This document shows positions 5,141 to 11,832 of a stretch of DNA of 27,201 nucleotides, piece by piece. The stretch comes from a virus, in the IMG/VR virus record IMGVR_UViG_3300036846_001155, positions 1-27,201 of that record, one strand, 5' to 3'. The translations under genes and the position numbers were made by a program. Below the pieces are notes generated by a model, which saw only the letters and a list, made by a program, of their open reading frames with translations, did not search any database and had not been told where the DNA came from. The number at the start of each line of letters is the position of its first letter. Position 1 is the first letter of the stretch.

Positions 5141-5179
5141 GACCAAGATTGGTATAGTTGGCTGTACCTGATCGAAGTT
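5141..5179. promoter_or_regulatory. Short divergent promoter region between two ribosome binding sites
   Basis: CCCCTCCC at 5133-5140 (ribosome binding site of the leftward gene) and GGGAGGGG at 5180-5187 (that of the rightward gene at 5194) form an inverted repeat around this 39-base spacer. It contains TG-G-TATAGT (5150-5158), an extended -10 for rightward transcription, whose complement gives a weaker TATACC for leftward transcription. Neither direction has a good -35. Confidence 0.4.
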
Positions 5180-5193
5180 GGGAGGGGTGATAC

Positions 5194-5373
5194 ATGCCTA
5201 TGATCCGCCGAGCAGCCCCGATTGCCCCACCAGTTGCAAGTGGCCGGGGCCTCCGCAACGCCAAGGTCACGGCCCCCGTTGTCAACGCTCTGATGAATGC
5301 CGCCGCCCGCGCCCCCGCCCGAGGCCGCCGCAAGGGCCGCCGATCCCGCCGGGCCGGCCGCAAGAGCTACTAG
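5194..5373 (+). CDS. Small arginine-rich basic protein
   Basis: The protein has 59 residues. ATG 5194 is preceded by GGAGGGG (5181-5187) six bases away; a second in-frame ATG lies at 5200. The N-terminus is MPMIRRAAPIAPPVASGRG, the middle is Ala-rich, and the last 20 residues are nearly all Arg, Lys and Gly (RGRRKGRRSRRAGRKSY). This composition indicates nucleic-acid binding by charge. Similar Arg-rich tails occur in phage proteins that sit near packaged DNA. It begins the gene set running directly into the terminase and abuts the next gene (TAG then GTG). No defined family; role inferred from charge and position. Confidence 0.7.
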   Translation: MPMIRRAAPIAPPVASGRGLRNAKVTAPVVNALMNAAARAPARGRRKGRRSRRAGRKSY

Positions 5374-5574
5374 GTGCCTATCTTCTTAGAGGACCGCCTC
5401 AAGAGACAGGCATCCAAGCGAGGCCTGAAGGGTCGAGACGCCGCCCGCTACATCTACGGCACCATGAACAACCGTGGCTACATGCGCGGCAACAAAGTAA
5501 CCGCCAAGGGCCGTGAAGCAGAGCGCAAGCACCGCTCCCACCAACGGTCGAGACGGCGCACCAGGAGGTCTTGA
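5374..5574 (+). CDS. Small basic protein, function unknown
   Basis: The protein has 66 residues with GTG 5374 directly after the previous TAG; there is no own ribosome binding site, so translation is likely coupled. It reads MPIFLEDRLKRQASKRG, then ARYIYGTMNNRGYMRGN, and ends in a very basic tail (HRSHQRSRRRTRRS). The 'YIYGTMNNRG-x-M-R-G' stretch looks like a conserved motif of small basic phage proteins, although I cannot name a family. Its stop overlaps the start of the HTH protein gene by one base, and the AGGAGG of that gene is encoded within its end. Confidence 0.65.
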   Translation: MPIFLEDRLKRQASKRGLKGRDAARYIYGTMNNRGYMRGNKVTAKGREAERKHRSHQRSRRRTRRS

Positions 5575-5870
5575 TGTCTCTTGCGCATGACGACACCCCC
5601 GTCGCGCAGACCTACATGACCCGCGAAGAAGCCGCTGCTTACTTGTCCGAGCGCCTCCGCGGCACCTTCAACGCCAAGCAAATCTCCAAGTGGGGCGACA
5701 AGGGTCCGCGCTACCGGCTCTTCCGTGGCAACAAGGCCGCGCGAGGCGGCGGCTGGGGCCGGTGGGCACTCTACACCGCCGAGGACCTCGAAGCCTGGAT
5801 CGAAACCCAACTCGTGGAGCCGTTCCCCAATGGAAGACCTGACGAGCATTCTGCCGGCGAAGCGGGTTAA
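5574..5870 (+). CDS. Winged-helix/excisionase-type DNA-binding protein, candidate small terminase
   Basis: The protein has 98 residues; ATG 5574 has AGGAGG five bases upstream, so the in-frame TTG at 5571 is rejected. Residues about 15-78 fit a MerR/excisionase-like fold: MTREEAAAYLSERL as the first helices, NAKQISKWGDKGPRYRLF as recognition helix and wing, and ALYTAEDLEAWIETQL at the end. This is the pattern of DNA-binding helix-turn-helix proteins that bind short sites. Its position immediately upstream of the terminase large subunit, with a 41-base overlap, makes a small terminase subunit possible; a late regulator is the alternative. The motif assignment is by eye. Confidence 0.7.
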   Translation: MSLAHDDTPVAQTYMTREEAAAYLSERLRGTFNAKQISKWGDKGPRYRLFRGNKAARGGGWGRWALYTAEDLEAWIETQLVEPFPNGRPDEHSAGEAG

Positions 5871-7794
5871 CCGGCGTCGAAGTAAACCAACCCTCGACCT
5901 GCCAGTCTCCGAGCAACTGCTTGCTGGGACGACTCCCCAATGGAGATCCCTGTTTCAGGTCTTCCTCGACCACCTCACCATCGAGAGCCGGGAGACGGGC
6001 ACCACCACTCTTGGCAAACATCTCTGGGGATCGCAGACCCGGGTGCTCGACTTCTTGGCCGCCGGCATGGATGAAGGCATCCGCGACTTCACCATCCTCA
6101 AGTCGCGTCAGCTTGGCGAAACCACGATCTGCCTAGCCATCGATCTTTTCTGGCTCTTCCTCTATCCGGGGATCAACGGCTGCATCCTCATCGACGACGA
6201 GGGCAACCGCGACAAGATACGGGTGATCCTGCGCCAATATGCCAACGGCCTGCCGCCCAAATGGAGACATCGGATCGTCGACGACAACAAGACCCTGATG
6301 TCCTTTAATGTCGGCGGCAAGCTGTCGATGCTGGACTTCCTCTATGCCGGCACCCGGCGCTCAACCCTAGGCGCATCGCGGTCCTATCGCTTCGCCCACA
6401 TGACCGAGGTCGCCAACTACGGCGACCCCGAGGGCCTGGAGAACTTCATCCAGACGCTCAGCGAGGGCCACCCGGATAGACTCTTCATCAAAGAGTCGAC
6501 CGCCAATCACTTCAATCATTTCTACCACATGTGCGAGCAGGCGAAGGAAGACACCCACACTCAGCGCTTCTGCTTCGTGGGGTGGTGGTCGCGTGACGAT
6601 CAGCGCATCGCTTCATCAGACCCTCGCTATGACGAGTACATGAGTGAGCCTTGGACCGACGAGGAACTCGAACTCAAAGACGAGGTACTCCGTCTGTATA
6701 ATGTGACGGTAGATGACGAGCAATTGTGTTGGTACCGTTGGAGATCGACCGCCAGGTCGATCGACGAGGGGATGCTGCACCAGACCCAGCCGTGGACCGA
6801 GAGCCAGGCCTTCGTCCTCTCCGGCCGGAGCTTTTTCCCCCTCCGCCGCGTAGAGGCCGACATCAAGGAAATCTATCAAGCTGCGCCGGCGCAGGACTCG
6901 CCCTATGACTTCACGGCCTTCCGTTATTACTTGGGCCAGGACCTCCCATCCACTACCATCGAGGAAGTCCACACCATCGAGGAGGCCGACCTAAAGGTCT
7001 GGGAGGACCCCGTGCCCTGGGGCCGCTACGTCATCGGCGTCGACCCCGCCTACGGCCGCAGTGACTGGAACGACTCGCACGCCATCACGGTGTGTAGGTG
7101 TTACGCGGATAGGTTGGTCACCGTGGCCGAGTACGGCACCCCCGAACCCGAAACCTTTCAGGTGACATGGGCACTCGCGCATCTGGCCTCTCTCTATGAT
7201 GACTGCTACATCAACATCGAGGTCAAGGGACCCGGCGTCGTCATCATGAACGAGCTGCGTAGACTTAAAGTTTGGCTCCAGTCCCAGATGATGGCGACCA
7301 TTGTCCACGACAAGGACTGGCGCAACATCACCGACAACGCCAAGTGGTATCTGTGGCATCGACCCGACAGCCTTGGTAAGGGTTACGCCTACGGCGTCAA
7401 CACTACCTATGATCTCAAGATCGCGATCATGAACGAACTTCGGGACAGCTACATCAACCACGCCCTATGGATCAAATCCCTCCGCTGTCTCAAGCAGATG
7501 CAGTTTGTGGTACAAGAGGGTGCGGACATTGGGCCGGGTGCCAAGGGCCGCAACCACGATGACTACGTCTTCAGTCTCGCCTTTGCTCACCGGGCGTGGC
7601 AGGACTGGGTCCGTCAGGACCTGATCGACCTCGGCTACACCTGGGCGCGCGCGCAACAGGATGACCTCGACCGGCGCACCGGCAGGCCGCCCAATGCTGT
7701 CGCCAACATCGTCGCCAACTTCTTCGCCAACAAGGAGCGCGACCGGACCGAGGGGCCGCCCGAACAAGCCTGGTACCGGGAGCGCGGCCTGTGA
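5830..7794 (+). CDS. terL: Terminase large subunit (ATPase/nuclease)
   Basis: This 654-residue protein drives DNA into the prohead and cuts it. ATG 5830 (MEDLTSILPAKR) overlaps the previous gene by 41 bases; the frame is open back to 5725, but that extension overlaps a real gene and is Pro/Ser-rich. The ATPase shows the Walker A region LKSRQLGETT (residues 90-99), comparable to T4 gp17 SRQLGKTT but with Glu where Lys is expected, and a Walker B region FAHMTEVANYG (188-198). The nuclease domain shows VDPAYG (404-409, Asp405), INIEVKGPG with Glu464, and HDDYVFSLAFAH (576-587). Length and order are typical of terminases. The C-terminal 60 residues are probably the flexible tail. It abuts the next gene by a TGTGA overlap. 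Confidence 0.95.
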   Translation: MEDLTSILPAKRVNRRRSKPTLDLPVSEQLLAGTTPQWRSLFQVFLDHLTIESRETGTTTLGKHLWGSQTRVLDFLAAGMDEGIRDFTILKSRQLGETTICLAIDLFWLFLYPGINGCILIDDEGNRDKIRVILRQYANGLPPKWRHRIVDDNKTLMSFNVGGKLSMLDFLYAGTRRSTLGASRSYRFAHMTEVANYGDPEGLENFIQTLSEGHPDRLFIKESTANHFNHFYHMCEQAKEDTHTQRFCFVGWWSRDDQRIASSDPRYDEYMSEPWTDEELELKDEVLRLYNVTVDDEQLCWYRWRSTARSIDEGMLHQTQPWTESQAFVLSGRSFFPLRRVEADIKEIYQAAPAQDSPYDFTAFRYYLGQDLPSTTIEEVHTIEEADLKVWEDPVPWGRYVIGVDPAYGRSDWNDSHAITVCRCYADRLVTVAEYGTPEPETFQVTWALAHLASLYDDCYINIEVKGPGVVIMNELRRLKVWLQSQMMATIVHDKDWRNITDNAKWYLWHRPDSLGKGYAYGVNTTYDLKIAIMNELRDSYINHALWIKSLRCLKQMQFVVQEGADIGPGAKGRNHDDYVFSLAFAHRAWQDWVRQDLIDLGYTWARAQQDDLDRRTGRPPNAVANIVANFFANKERDRTEGPPEQAWYRERGL

Positions 7795-8147
7795 GCCCGG
7801 CCCTCAACAACTTCTACATGCGCTTGCAAGATTACAAGGAGAAGCATGGTGGTGAGTCTCCGCCTGCAATTTACGTGCTGCCGGAAGAGCGCGACCAGAT
7901 CAAGCATGCGCTCTTCACTTACGATGTAACCTTGGCCGCCGGCCTTCTCTTTGGTGTGCCGGTCAAGGTTGTGCCTTTTGTTGACGACCCCGTCTTCAAG
8001 CGGCTCCAAGTCATGGCTCGGTTGGTGGGAGCAAGTATAGAATATCCCCATGAGGCCGTCGCCGAGTTCCTCAAAGACGGTGCCGGCTGGCGCTTTGTGG
8101 CAACCGTGCCCGGGAAGCTCTACCCTATAGAGCACACATGGAGTTGA
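7791..8147 (+). CDS. Hypothetical protein, 118 residues
   Basis: GTG 7791 overlaps the terminase stop (GTGA), so it is probably translationally coupled. The protein starts MSPALNNFYMRLQDYKEKHG and has alternating strands and helices (PPAIYVLPEERDQIKH, GLLFGVPVKVVPFVDDPVFK). It has no membrane span, cysteine pattern or catalytic motif visible to me. The overall character is of a small alpha/beta domain such as those often found beside terminase genes without known function. I do not recognise it. Confidence 0.75.
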   Translation: MSPALNNFYMRLQDYKEKHGGESPPAIYVLPEERDQIKHALFTYDVTLAAGLLFGVPVKVVPFVDDPVFKRLQVMARLVGASIEYPHEAVAEFLKDGAGWRFVATVPGKLYPIEHTWS

Positions 8148-8150
8148 CCC

Positions 8151-8423
8151 ATGTTCTTCACCTTGGCGATCAAGAACAGCTCACATCCGTTGGTGCCGCC
8201 GCTGGTCATTCACACGCACCCGGTCACCGGCGACCGGATGACCCTTGACATCGCGCGCTACCTGGCCCGTGGCATGATCGAGGAGTTCATCAAGAACAAC
8301 AACTTGAAGGGTTCCGCCGTGTGGAAGGCGCGCAACGAGGTGGACGATCTCGAACCCAATCACTTCGTTTCCCTTGACAGCCTCACCATCGAGCTTCGCG
8401 CAAAGGTGTTATATGATGCCTGA
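8151..8423 (+). CDS. Hypothetical protein, 90 residues
   Basis: ATG 8151 has GGAG seven bases upstream (8140-8143), inside the end of the previous gene. The product begins MFFTLAIKNSSHPLVPPLV, with a His-containing TGDRMTLDIARYLARGMIEEFIKNNN helix and an acidic end (ELRAKVLYDA). No family recognised. The final 11 bases overlap the next gene's ATG. Confidence 0.75.
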   Translation: MFFTLAIKNSSHPLVPPLVIHTHPVTGDRMTLDIARYLARGMIEEFIKNNNLKGSAVWKARNEVDDLEPNHFVSLDSLTIELRAKVLYDA

Positions 8424-8595
8424 CCTCGTCAAGCGCAGGCCCTGGCGATGGTATGAGATGCACCAGTGCCCGATGGCTGACGAGTGCTTTACACCTAGTG
8501 AATGTGTCGAGTTCTGTGCACATGCCCCACACGACGTATGGGAGAACGAGGACGAGGAGGAGGCGATGTCGCCGGAGGATGAAGACTATGCCTAG
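8413..8595 (+). CDS. Small cysteine-containing acidic protein
   Basis: The protein has 60 residues. ATG 8413 follows AAAGGTG at about six bases; a second ATG at 8416 is equally possible. Residues 16-37 hold four Cys (HQCPMADECFTPSECVEFC), then HAPHDVW; this is compact enough to bind one metal ion. The C-terminus is highly acidic (ENEDEEEAMSPEDEDYA). It is the first of three consecutive small Cys-containing proteins (with 8588 and 9088). A zinc-binding role is inferred from cysteine spacing only. Confidence 0.65.
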   Translation: MMPDLVKRRPWRWYEMHQCPMADECFTPSECVEFCAHAPHDVWENEDEEEAMSPEDEDYA

Positions 8596-9085
8596 ATACA
8601 TCCGCGTGTACAGGTGCCCAGAATGTTTCCATAAGTGGCGGACCGAGTCGAAGCTAGGCTTCCTGGAGCCGGACTGCCCACAGTGCGGCTTTCATCCCGA
8701 CCCCCTTCCAGATCGGGTCACCATGCCCGCTATCATCGGCACCCACGCCAAGGCCATCGACGAGGCGTGGAAGGTGGCATCGGAGGACTTCAGCCTGACC
8801 GATATGCGGGACAATGCGCAGGAGGGCGAGACGGCCTACAAGATGCCGCCGCAGCCGCCGGCCAACATCATCGGGCCGACCAACTCTGTGGCGAGGGCTG
8901 GTGGTTTCATGTGGGGCAACGCCGGCAGCGGGACCGTGCCGCAAATCCCTGTGGCTAGTGTTCTACAGCAGGCGCAAGCGGCCTCGAAGCTGAATGACGC
9001 CCAAGGTTCCAATCCCATGCGGAAGTTGCACCAGGCGAGGCCGACGATGACCGCGCACTCGCTGGGCAGCTTTAATCGGAGGTGA
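8588..9085 (+). CDS. Zinc-ribbon phage protein
   Basis: The protein has 165 residues. ATG 8588 (MPRYIRVYRCPECFHKW) has GGAGG ten bases upstream; an in-frame ATG at 8579 would add MKT. Residues 10-13 (CPEC) and about 34-37 (CPQC, followed by GFHPD) form a classic CxxC...CxxC zinc ribbon. The rest is low in predicted order with Gly, Pro and Gln (PPQPPANIIGPTN, then MWGNAGSGTVPQIP). Zinc-ribbon proteins of this short type are common and uncharacterised in phages; a DNA- or protein-binding structural role is likely. The longer frame back to 8453 overlaps the previous gene and is rejected. Stop overlaps the next ribosome binding site. Confidence 0.75.
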   Translation: MPRYIRVYRCPECFHKWRTESKLGFLEPDCPQCGFHPDPLPDRVTMPAIIGTHAKAIDEAWKVASEDFSLTDMRDNAQEGETAYKMPPQPPANIIGPTNSVARAGGFMWGNAGSGTVPQIPVASVLQQAQAASKLNDAQGSNPMRKLHQARPTMTAHSLGSFNRR

Positions 9086-9087
9086 CG

Positions 9088-9384
9088 ATGCCGGAGCCTC
9101 TCACCTGTGACACCTGCAAGTTCTTCCTTGCCCAGCAGCCTGGCCAGCCGCGCGAGTGTCACCGCTTTCCGCCGGCGGTCCAGCTTCACATCGACATGAT
9201 CTTGCACCCGGAGAGCGGTCAACCGGAGATGCGCGTCACCAAGTATGTCGCCTATCCCGCACCCCAACCGGACTGGCTCGCATGCGGAGAATACAGAGTG
9301 GGCATCATCGAGGCCCGCGCCAGCGACCTCCACGGCCTGATTGGGCACCCCCGCCCATCACCGAGGCCGAGGAACGGAAACTAG
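9088..9384 (+). CDS. Small CxxC protein of phage type
   Basis: The protein has 98 residues. ATG 9088 follows GGAGG by five bases; an in-frame GTG at 9082 is rejected as it lies within this ribosome binding site. It begins MPEPLTCDTCKFF, then has ECHRFPP and DWLACGEY. The four cysteines in the order C-x2-C...C-x-R-F-P-P...C-G-x-Y match small phage and bacterial proteins, probably binding zinc or iron-sulphur, of unknown function. The last 35 residues are less ordered. It overlaps the next frame. Confidence 0.7.
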   Translation: MPEPLTCDTCKFFLAQQPGQPRECHRFPPAVQLHIDMILHPESGQPEMRVTKYVAYPAPQPDWLACGEYRVGIIEARASDLHGLIGHPRPSPRPRNGN

Positions 9385-9581
9385 ACGAGAAGGCTAGGAC
9401 CCTGGGACGGCTCATGGCCCAGATCGACTCCCTGCCGCCGTTCGCCCGGGAGGTCCTCCAGGGCTTACCCAACCCGGTCGACCTCAACCTTGCCCTAGCC
9501 GAGGGTTGTCGCACGCAGGCCGACGCCGAGGAGTGGGTGAGGGCTAACTATGGACGGTCCGCCGTCGAACGACTAGCCTGA
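9282..9581 (+). CDS. Helical hypothetical protein, start uncertain
   Basis: The frame ends at TGA 9579-9581. The part from about 9355 on reads as real protein (EERKLDEKARTLGRLMAQ, PFAREVLQGLPNPVDLN, AEEWVRANYGRSAVERLA), mostly helices. Starts are poor: ATG 9282 would overlap the previous gene by about 100 bases, and ATG 9414 would lose the first helix; neither has a ribosome binding site. I give the longer form. The helical make-up, with alternating charge, could suit a small assembly or adaptor protein, but no family is recognised. Confidence 0.45.
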   Translation: MRRIQSGHHRGPRQRPPRPDWAPPPITEAEERKLDEKARTLGRLMAQIDSLPPFAREVLQGLPNPVDLNLALAEGCRTQADAEEWVRANYGRSAVERLA

Positions 9582-9593
9582 CGGCTTCCACCA

Positions 9594-9614
9594 ATGGCGA
9601 GCGTAGCGAGCCAT
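9594..9614 (+). repeat. GCGTAGC-tipped hairpin ending on a start codon (family copy 2)
   Basis: Arms ATGGC (9594-9598) and GCCAT (9610-9614) enclose GAGCGTAGCGA. The last AT of the right arm is the first two bases of the ATG at 9613. Tandem G-A mismatches lie between the outer arms and the GCGTAGC tip. The gene has no Shine-Dalgarno sequence. Confidence 0.75.
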
Positions 9615-9957
9615 GAGCACACCTGGACCCTACAACTTGGTGATCTACCGGGGTGACACCGGCACCTGGGAGTTCGTGTTGTGGGCCGACGCCGCCAAGA
9701 CGGTGCCCTTCGATCTTTCCGGGGCCTCCGCCAAGGCTGAGATCAGGAACCGGCCCGGCGGCGTCCTGCTGGCCACCCTTGCAGTATCCATCAACCTGCC
9801 GCAGACCATCGTCGTCTCCCTGACCGAGGCCGCGAGCCTGGCTCTCAACGGCGGCGTCTATGCGTGGGACCTGCCGGTGACCATGCCGGGTGGCGGTGTG
9901 CAGACCATGATGGCGGGGCCGGTGACAGTGACGGAGGATGTGACAGGGAGCACGTGA
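9613..9957 (+). CDS. Phage structural beta-domain protein
   Basis: The protein has 114 residues. The start is ATG 9613, at the base of the hairpin at 9594-9614; there is no Shine-Dalgarno sequence. The pattern [20 protein letters not shown], then [31 protein letters not shown], and [15 protein letters not shown]...VTVTEDVT resembles a small beta-sandwich domain frequently found in phage baseplate or fibre-associated proteins. Its place directly before the collagen-like fibre (one-base TGATG overlap) suggests it is a partner or chaperone of the fibre, or a fibre base. The assignment is by motif memory only. Confidence 0.75.
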   Translation: MSTPGPYNLVIYRGDTGTWEFVLWADAAKTVPFDLSGASAKAEIRNRPGGVLLATLAVSINLPQTIVVSLTEAASLALNGGVYAWDLPVTMPGGGVQTMMAGPVTVTEDVTGST

Positions 9958-11738
9958 TGGCCTTCACCGATGTAGCCGTGGTCGATGTCATTCCGCCGCC
10001 GCCTATCGTGGTCGATGTGGTGGTGCCGCCGGGTGTCCAGGTGGTGGAGGTTATCGCCGGCACCCAGGGTCCGGCTGGACCACAAGGCCCACCAGGCAAC
10101 AATGGTGCCGTAGGGCCGATTGGGCCGCCGGGAACGCCGGGTGGGCCTCCGGGTCCGACGGGTCCGATTGGGCCGACGGGTGCTACTGGCGCAGTTGGTC
10201 CTCCTGGGCCTACAGGTGCCACAGGGCCGCAGGGACCGACCGGCGCAACAGGTGCAACGGGACCCGCCGGCACCGGCACCGGAGCCAACCCGACATCCCA
10301 GGTCAGCGGCACTGTGGTCAATGGCACCTCGGTCAACTTCATGCGGGCGGACGGCGCACCCGCCTTGGCCAATACCACGGTGACGCCAGGCAGCTACACC
10401 TACTCGGCGATTACTGTTGACGCGCAGGGCCGGTTGACAGCAGCCGGCAGCGGCACTGCTCCGGTCGCCCCACCTGTTGGAGCCAACCCCACGGCTACGG
10501 TTAGCGGCACCGTAGTCAATGGTGTGGCCACTACATATATGCGCTCAGATGCTGCGCCGGCCCTCGCCAACACCACGGTGACAGCCGGTTCCTATACCCT
10601 CTCTTCCATCACCGTTGATGCGCAGGGCCGGCTGACTTTTGCCTCGAACGGCGCAGCCGTCACCAGCGTCACCGCCGGCACCGGCCTCTCCGGCGGCACC
10701 ATCACCGCCAGCGGCACCATTGCTCTTAGTAGCCCGGTCGCTGTCGCTAATGGCGGCACAGGTGTAGGGACGCTGACGGTGAACCGGCCACTGCTCGGCA
10801 ACGGTACTGCTGCGGTGGTGTCGTCCACGATCATGACAGATGACGGGTCGACGCTGACAGTATCGACGAACCAAGTCATTGGCGCGGCGGTCACCGCGCC
10901 GCCGACGCACACGCTGGTCCTCAATGACTGCATCACCACGCCGCAGGCTACAAGTATTGGGCAGGGCTTCTTGACAGTTGCCTCGGATGCAACTGGGCCA
11001 GGGCTCTTCCTTGAGGGTTACGGGACGGCAGGTAACAGCGTTGTGGTTGGACGTCGCGCACGCGGCACGGCGGCAGCACCGACAGCCGTGCAGTCAGGTG
11101 ACATTCTCCTGGCACTTAATGGGGCTGGCCGGGCGGCGACAAACTACGCCGGCGCCAATACCAACATCGTGTTGCAGGCGGCGGAGAACTTCACGGCGAC
11201 GGCGCAGGGTACACAGATCGTCTTTAATACGGTGCCGACGGGCACCACGGGGTCCAGCAATGTCCTGACGCTTTCCAACAACCGGGGGACGTTTAACGGG
11301 TCGGTTTCGGCGTCGGGAGGAATTGTCGGTGTTACCGATGGTAGTGATGCTGCGGCTGGGATGGTCGGGGAGTACCTCGCCGGAGTACAGGCGGCGGTCG
11401 CGATGACATCGAGTTCGCCGATCACCATCGCTAGCGTGGCCCTCACGGCAGGCGACTGGGATGTCAATGCCAACCTTGTTTTCACCCCGGCTGGTGGTGC
11501 GACGGCAACACTTGGGATAGTCGCACTCAACACGACCACCAATACCCTACCCGCCAGTGTCTTTGACGGCAGCTATACTCAAGTACCCGTGACGGCGGCC
11601 GGGCAGTTTGTCCTGGTTTCTGGTACCAAGCGTTTTAGTCTGGCGGCGGCGGCAACAGTCTTTCTCGTTGGGTTTGTGCAGTTTACCGGCGGCACCTGCA
11701 CCGGGCAGGGGTTTGTTCGTGCACGGCGGGTCCGGTGA
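9957..11738 (+). CDS. Collagen-like tail fibre or spike protein
   Basis: The protein has 593 residues from ATG 9957; the longer frame back to 9864 lies inside the previous gene. Residues 1-35 are Val/Pro-rich and could anchor to the virion. Residues about 36-107 are Gly-x-y collagen repeats ([10 protein letters not shown] and many others), which trimerise as a rod. Two near-identical repeats of about 57 residues follow (about 109-165 and 175-232, both ending [12 protein letters not shown]). The central part is a beta-rich shaft, and the last ~125 residues (starting near [11 protein letters not shown], with [15 protein letters not shown]) form a globular beta domain of the kind seen at fibre tips, likely the receptor-binding end. 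This role is inferred from architecture. Confidence 0.85.
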   Translation: MAFTDVAVVDVIPPPPIVVDVVVPPGVQVVEVIAGTQGPAGPQGPPGNNGAVGPIGPPGTPGGPPGPTGPIGPTGATGAVGPPGPTGATGPQGPTGATGATGPAGTGTGANPTSQVSGTVVNGTSVNFMRADGAPALANTTVTPGSYTYSAITVDAQGRLTAAGSGTAPVAPPVGANPTATVSGTVVNGVATTYMRSDAAPALANTTVTAGSYTLSSITVDAQGRLTFASNGAAVTSVTAGTGLSGGTITASGTIALSSPVAVANGGTGVGTLTVNRPLLGNGTAAVVSSTIMTDDGSTLTVSTNQVIGAAVTAPPTHTLVLNDCITTPQATSIGQGFLTVASDATGPGLFLEGYGTAGNSVVVGRRARGTAAAPTAVQSGDILLALNGAGRAATNYAGANTNIVLQAAENFTATAQGTQIVFNTVPTGTTGSSNVLTLSNNRGTFNGSVSASGGIVGVTDGSDAAAGMVGEYLAGVQAAVAMTSSSPITIASVALTAGDWDVNANLVFTPAGGATATLGIVALNTTTNTLPASVFDGSYTQVPVTAAGQFVLVSGTKRFSLAAAATVFLVGFVQFTGGTCTGQGFVRARRVR

Positions 11739-11828
11739 CTAGGCGGCCTCCTCTTCGGCCGGCGCTTCGTCCTCAGGTGCTTCTTCGCTCTCGCCGGGTT
11801 CCTCGACCGGGGGATCGGGTGTAAACAT
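11739..11828 (-). CDS. 29-residue acidic leftward protein filling the gap
   Basis: The leftward frame MFTPDPPVEEPGESEEAPED... ends EEEAA and is almost entirely Glu, Asp, Pro and Ala (about 12 acidic residues in 29). Its ATG at 11828 has AAGGAGG eight bases upstream; an in-frame ATG at 11834 is closer. Its TAG abuts the TGA of the fibre gene exactly (11739 and 11738), and its start lies just before the ATG of the rightward gene at 11833. The gene therefore exactly fills a 94-base gap that is otherwise empty. Without a homologue it remains a prediction; a purely acidic peptide could bind basic partners such as the Arg-rich proteins here. Confidence 0.5.
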   Translation of the reverse strand: MFTPDPPVEEPGESEEAPEDEAPAEEEAA

Positions 11829-11832
11829 CGTC

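Noticed and set aside
4866-5171. Rightward frame of 101 residues (and 4921-5157, 78 residues)
   Set aside because: The first has a coupled start (TAATG, AAGG upstream) but crosses the divergent promoter region; the second has no ribosome binding site. The leftward 4890-5123 frame has a stronger site and a signal peptide. Kept as an alternative only.
5725-5829. Extended N-terminus for the terminase
   Set aside because: Pro/Ser/Arg-rich, lies wholly within the preceding gene, and ATG 5830 gives a normal terminase.
9845-10378. Leftward collagen-like frame
   Set aside because: Antisense of the Gly-x-y coding region gives Pro/Gly runs by composition; the + strand fibre is the gene.
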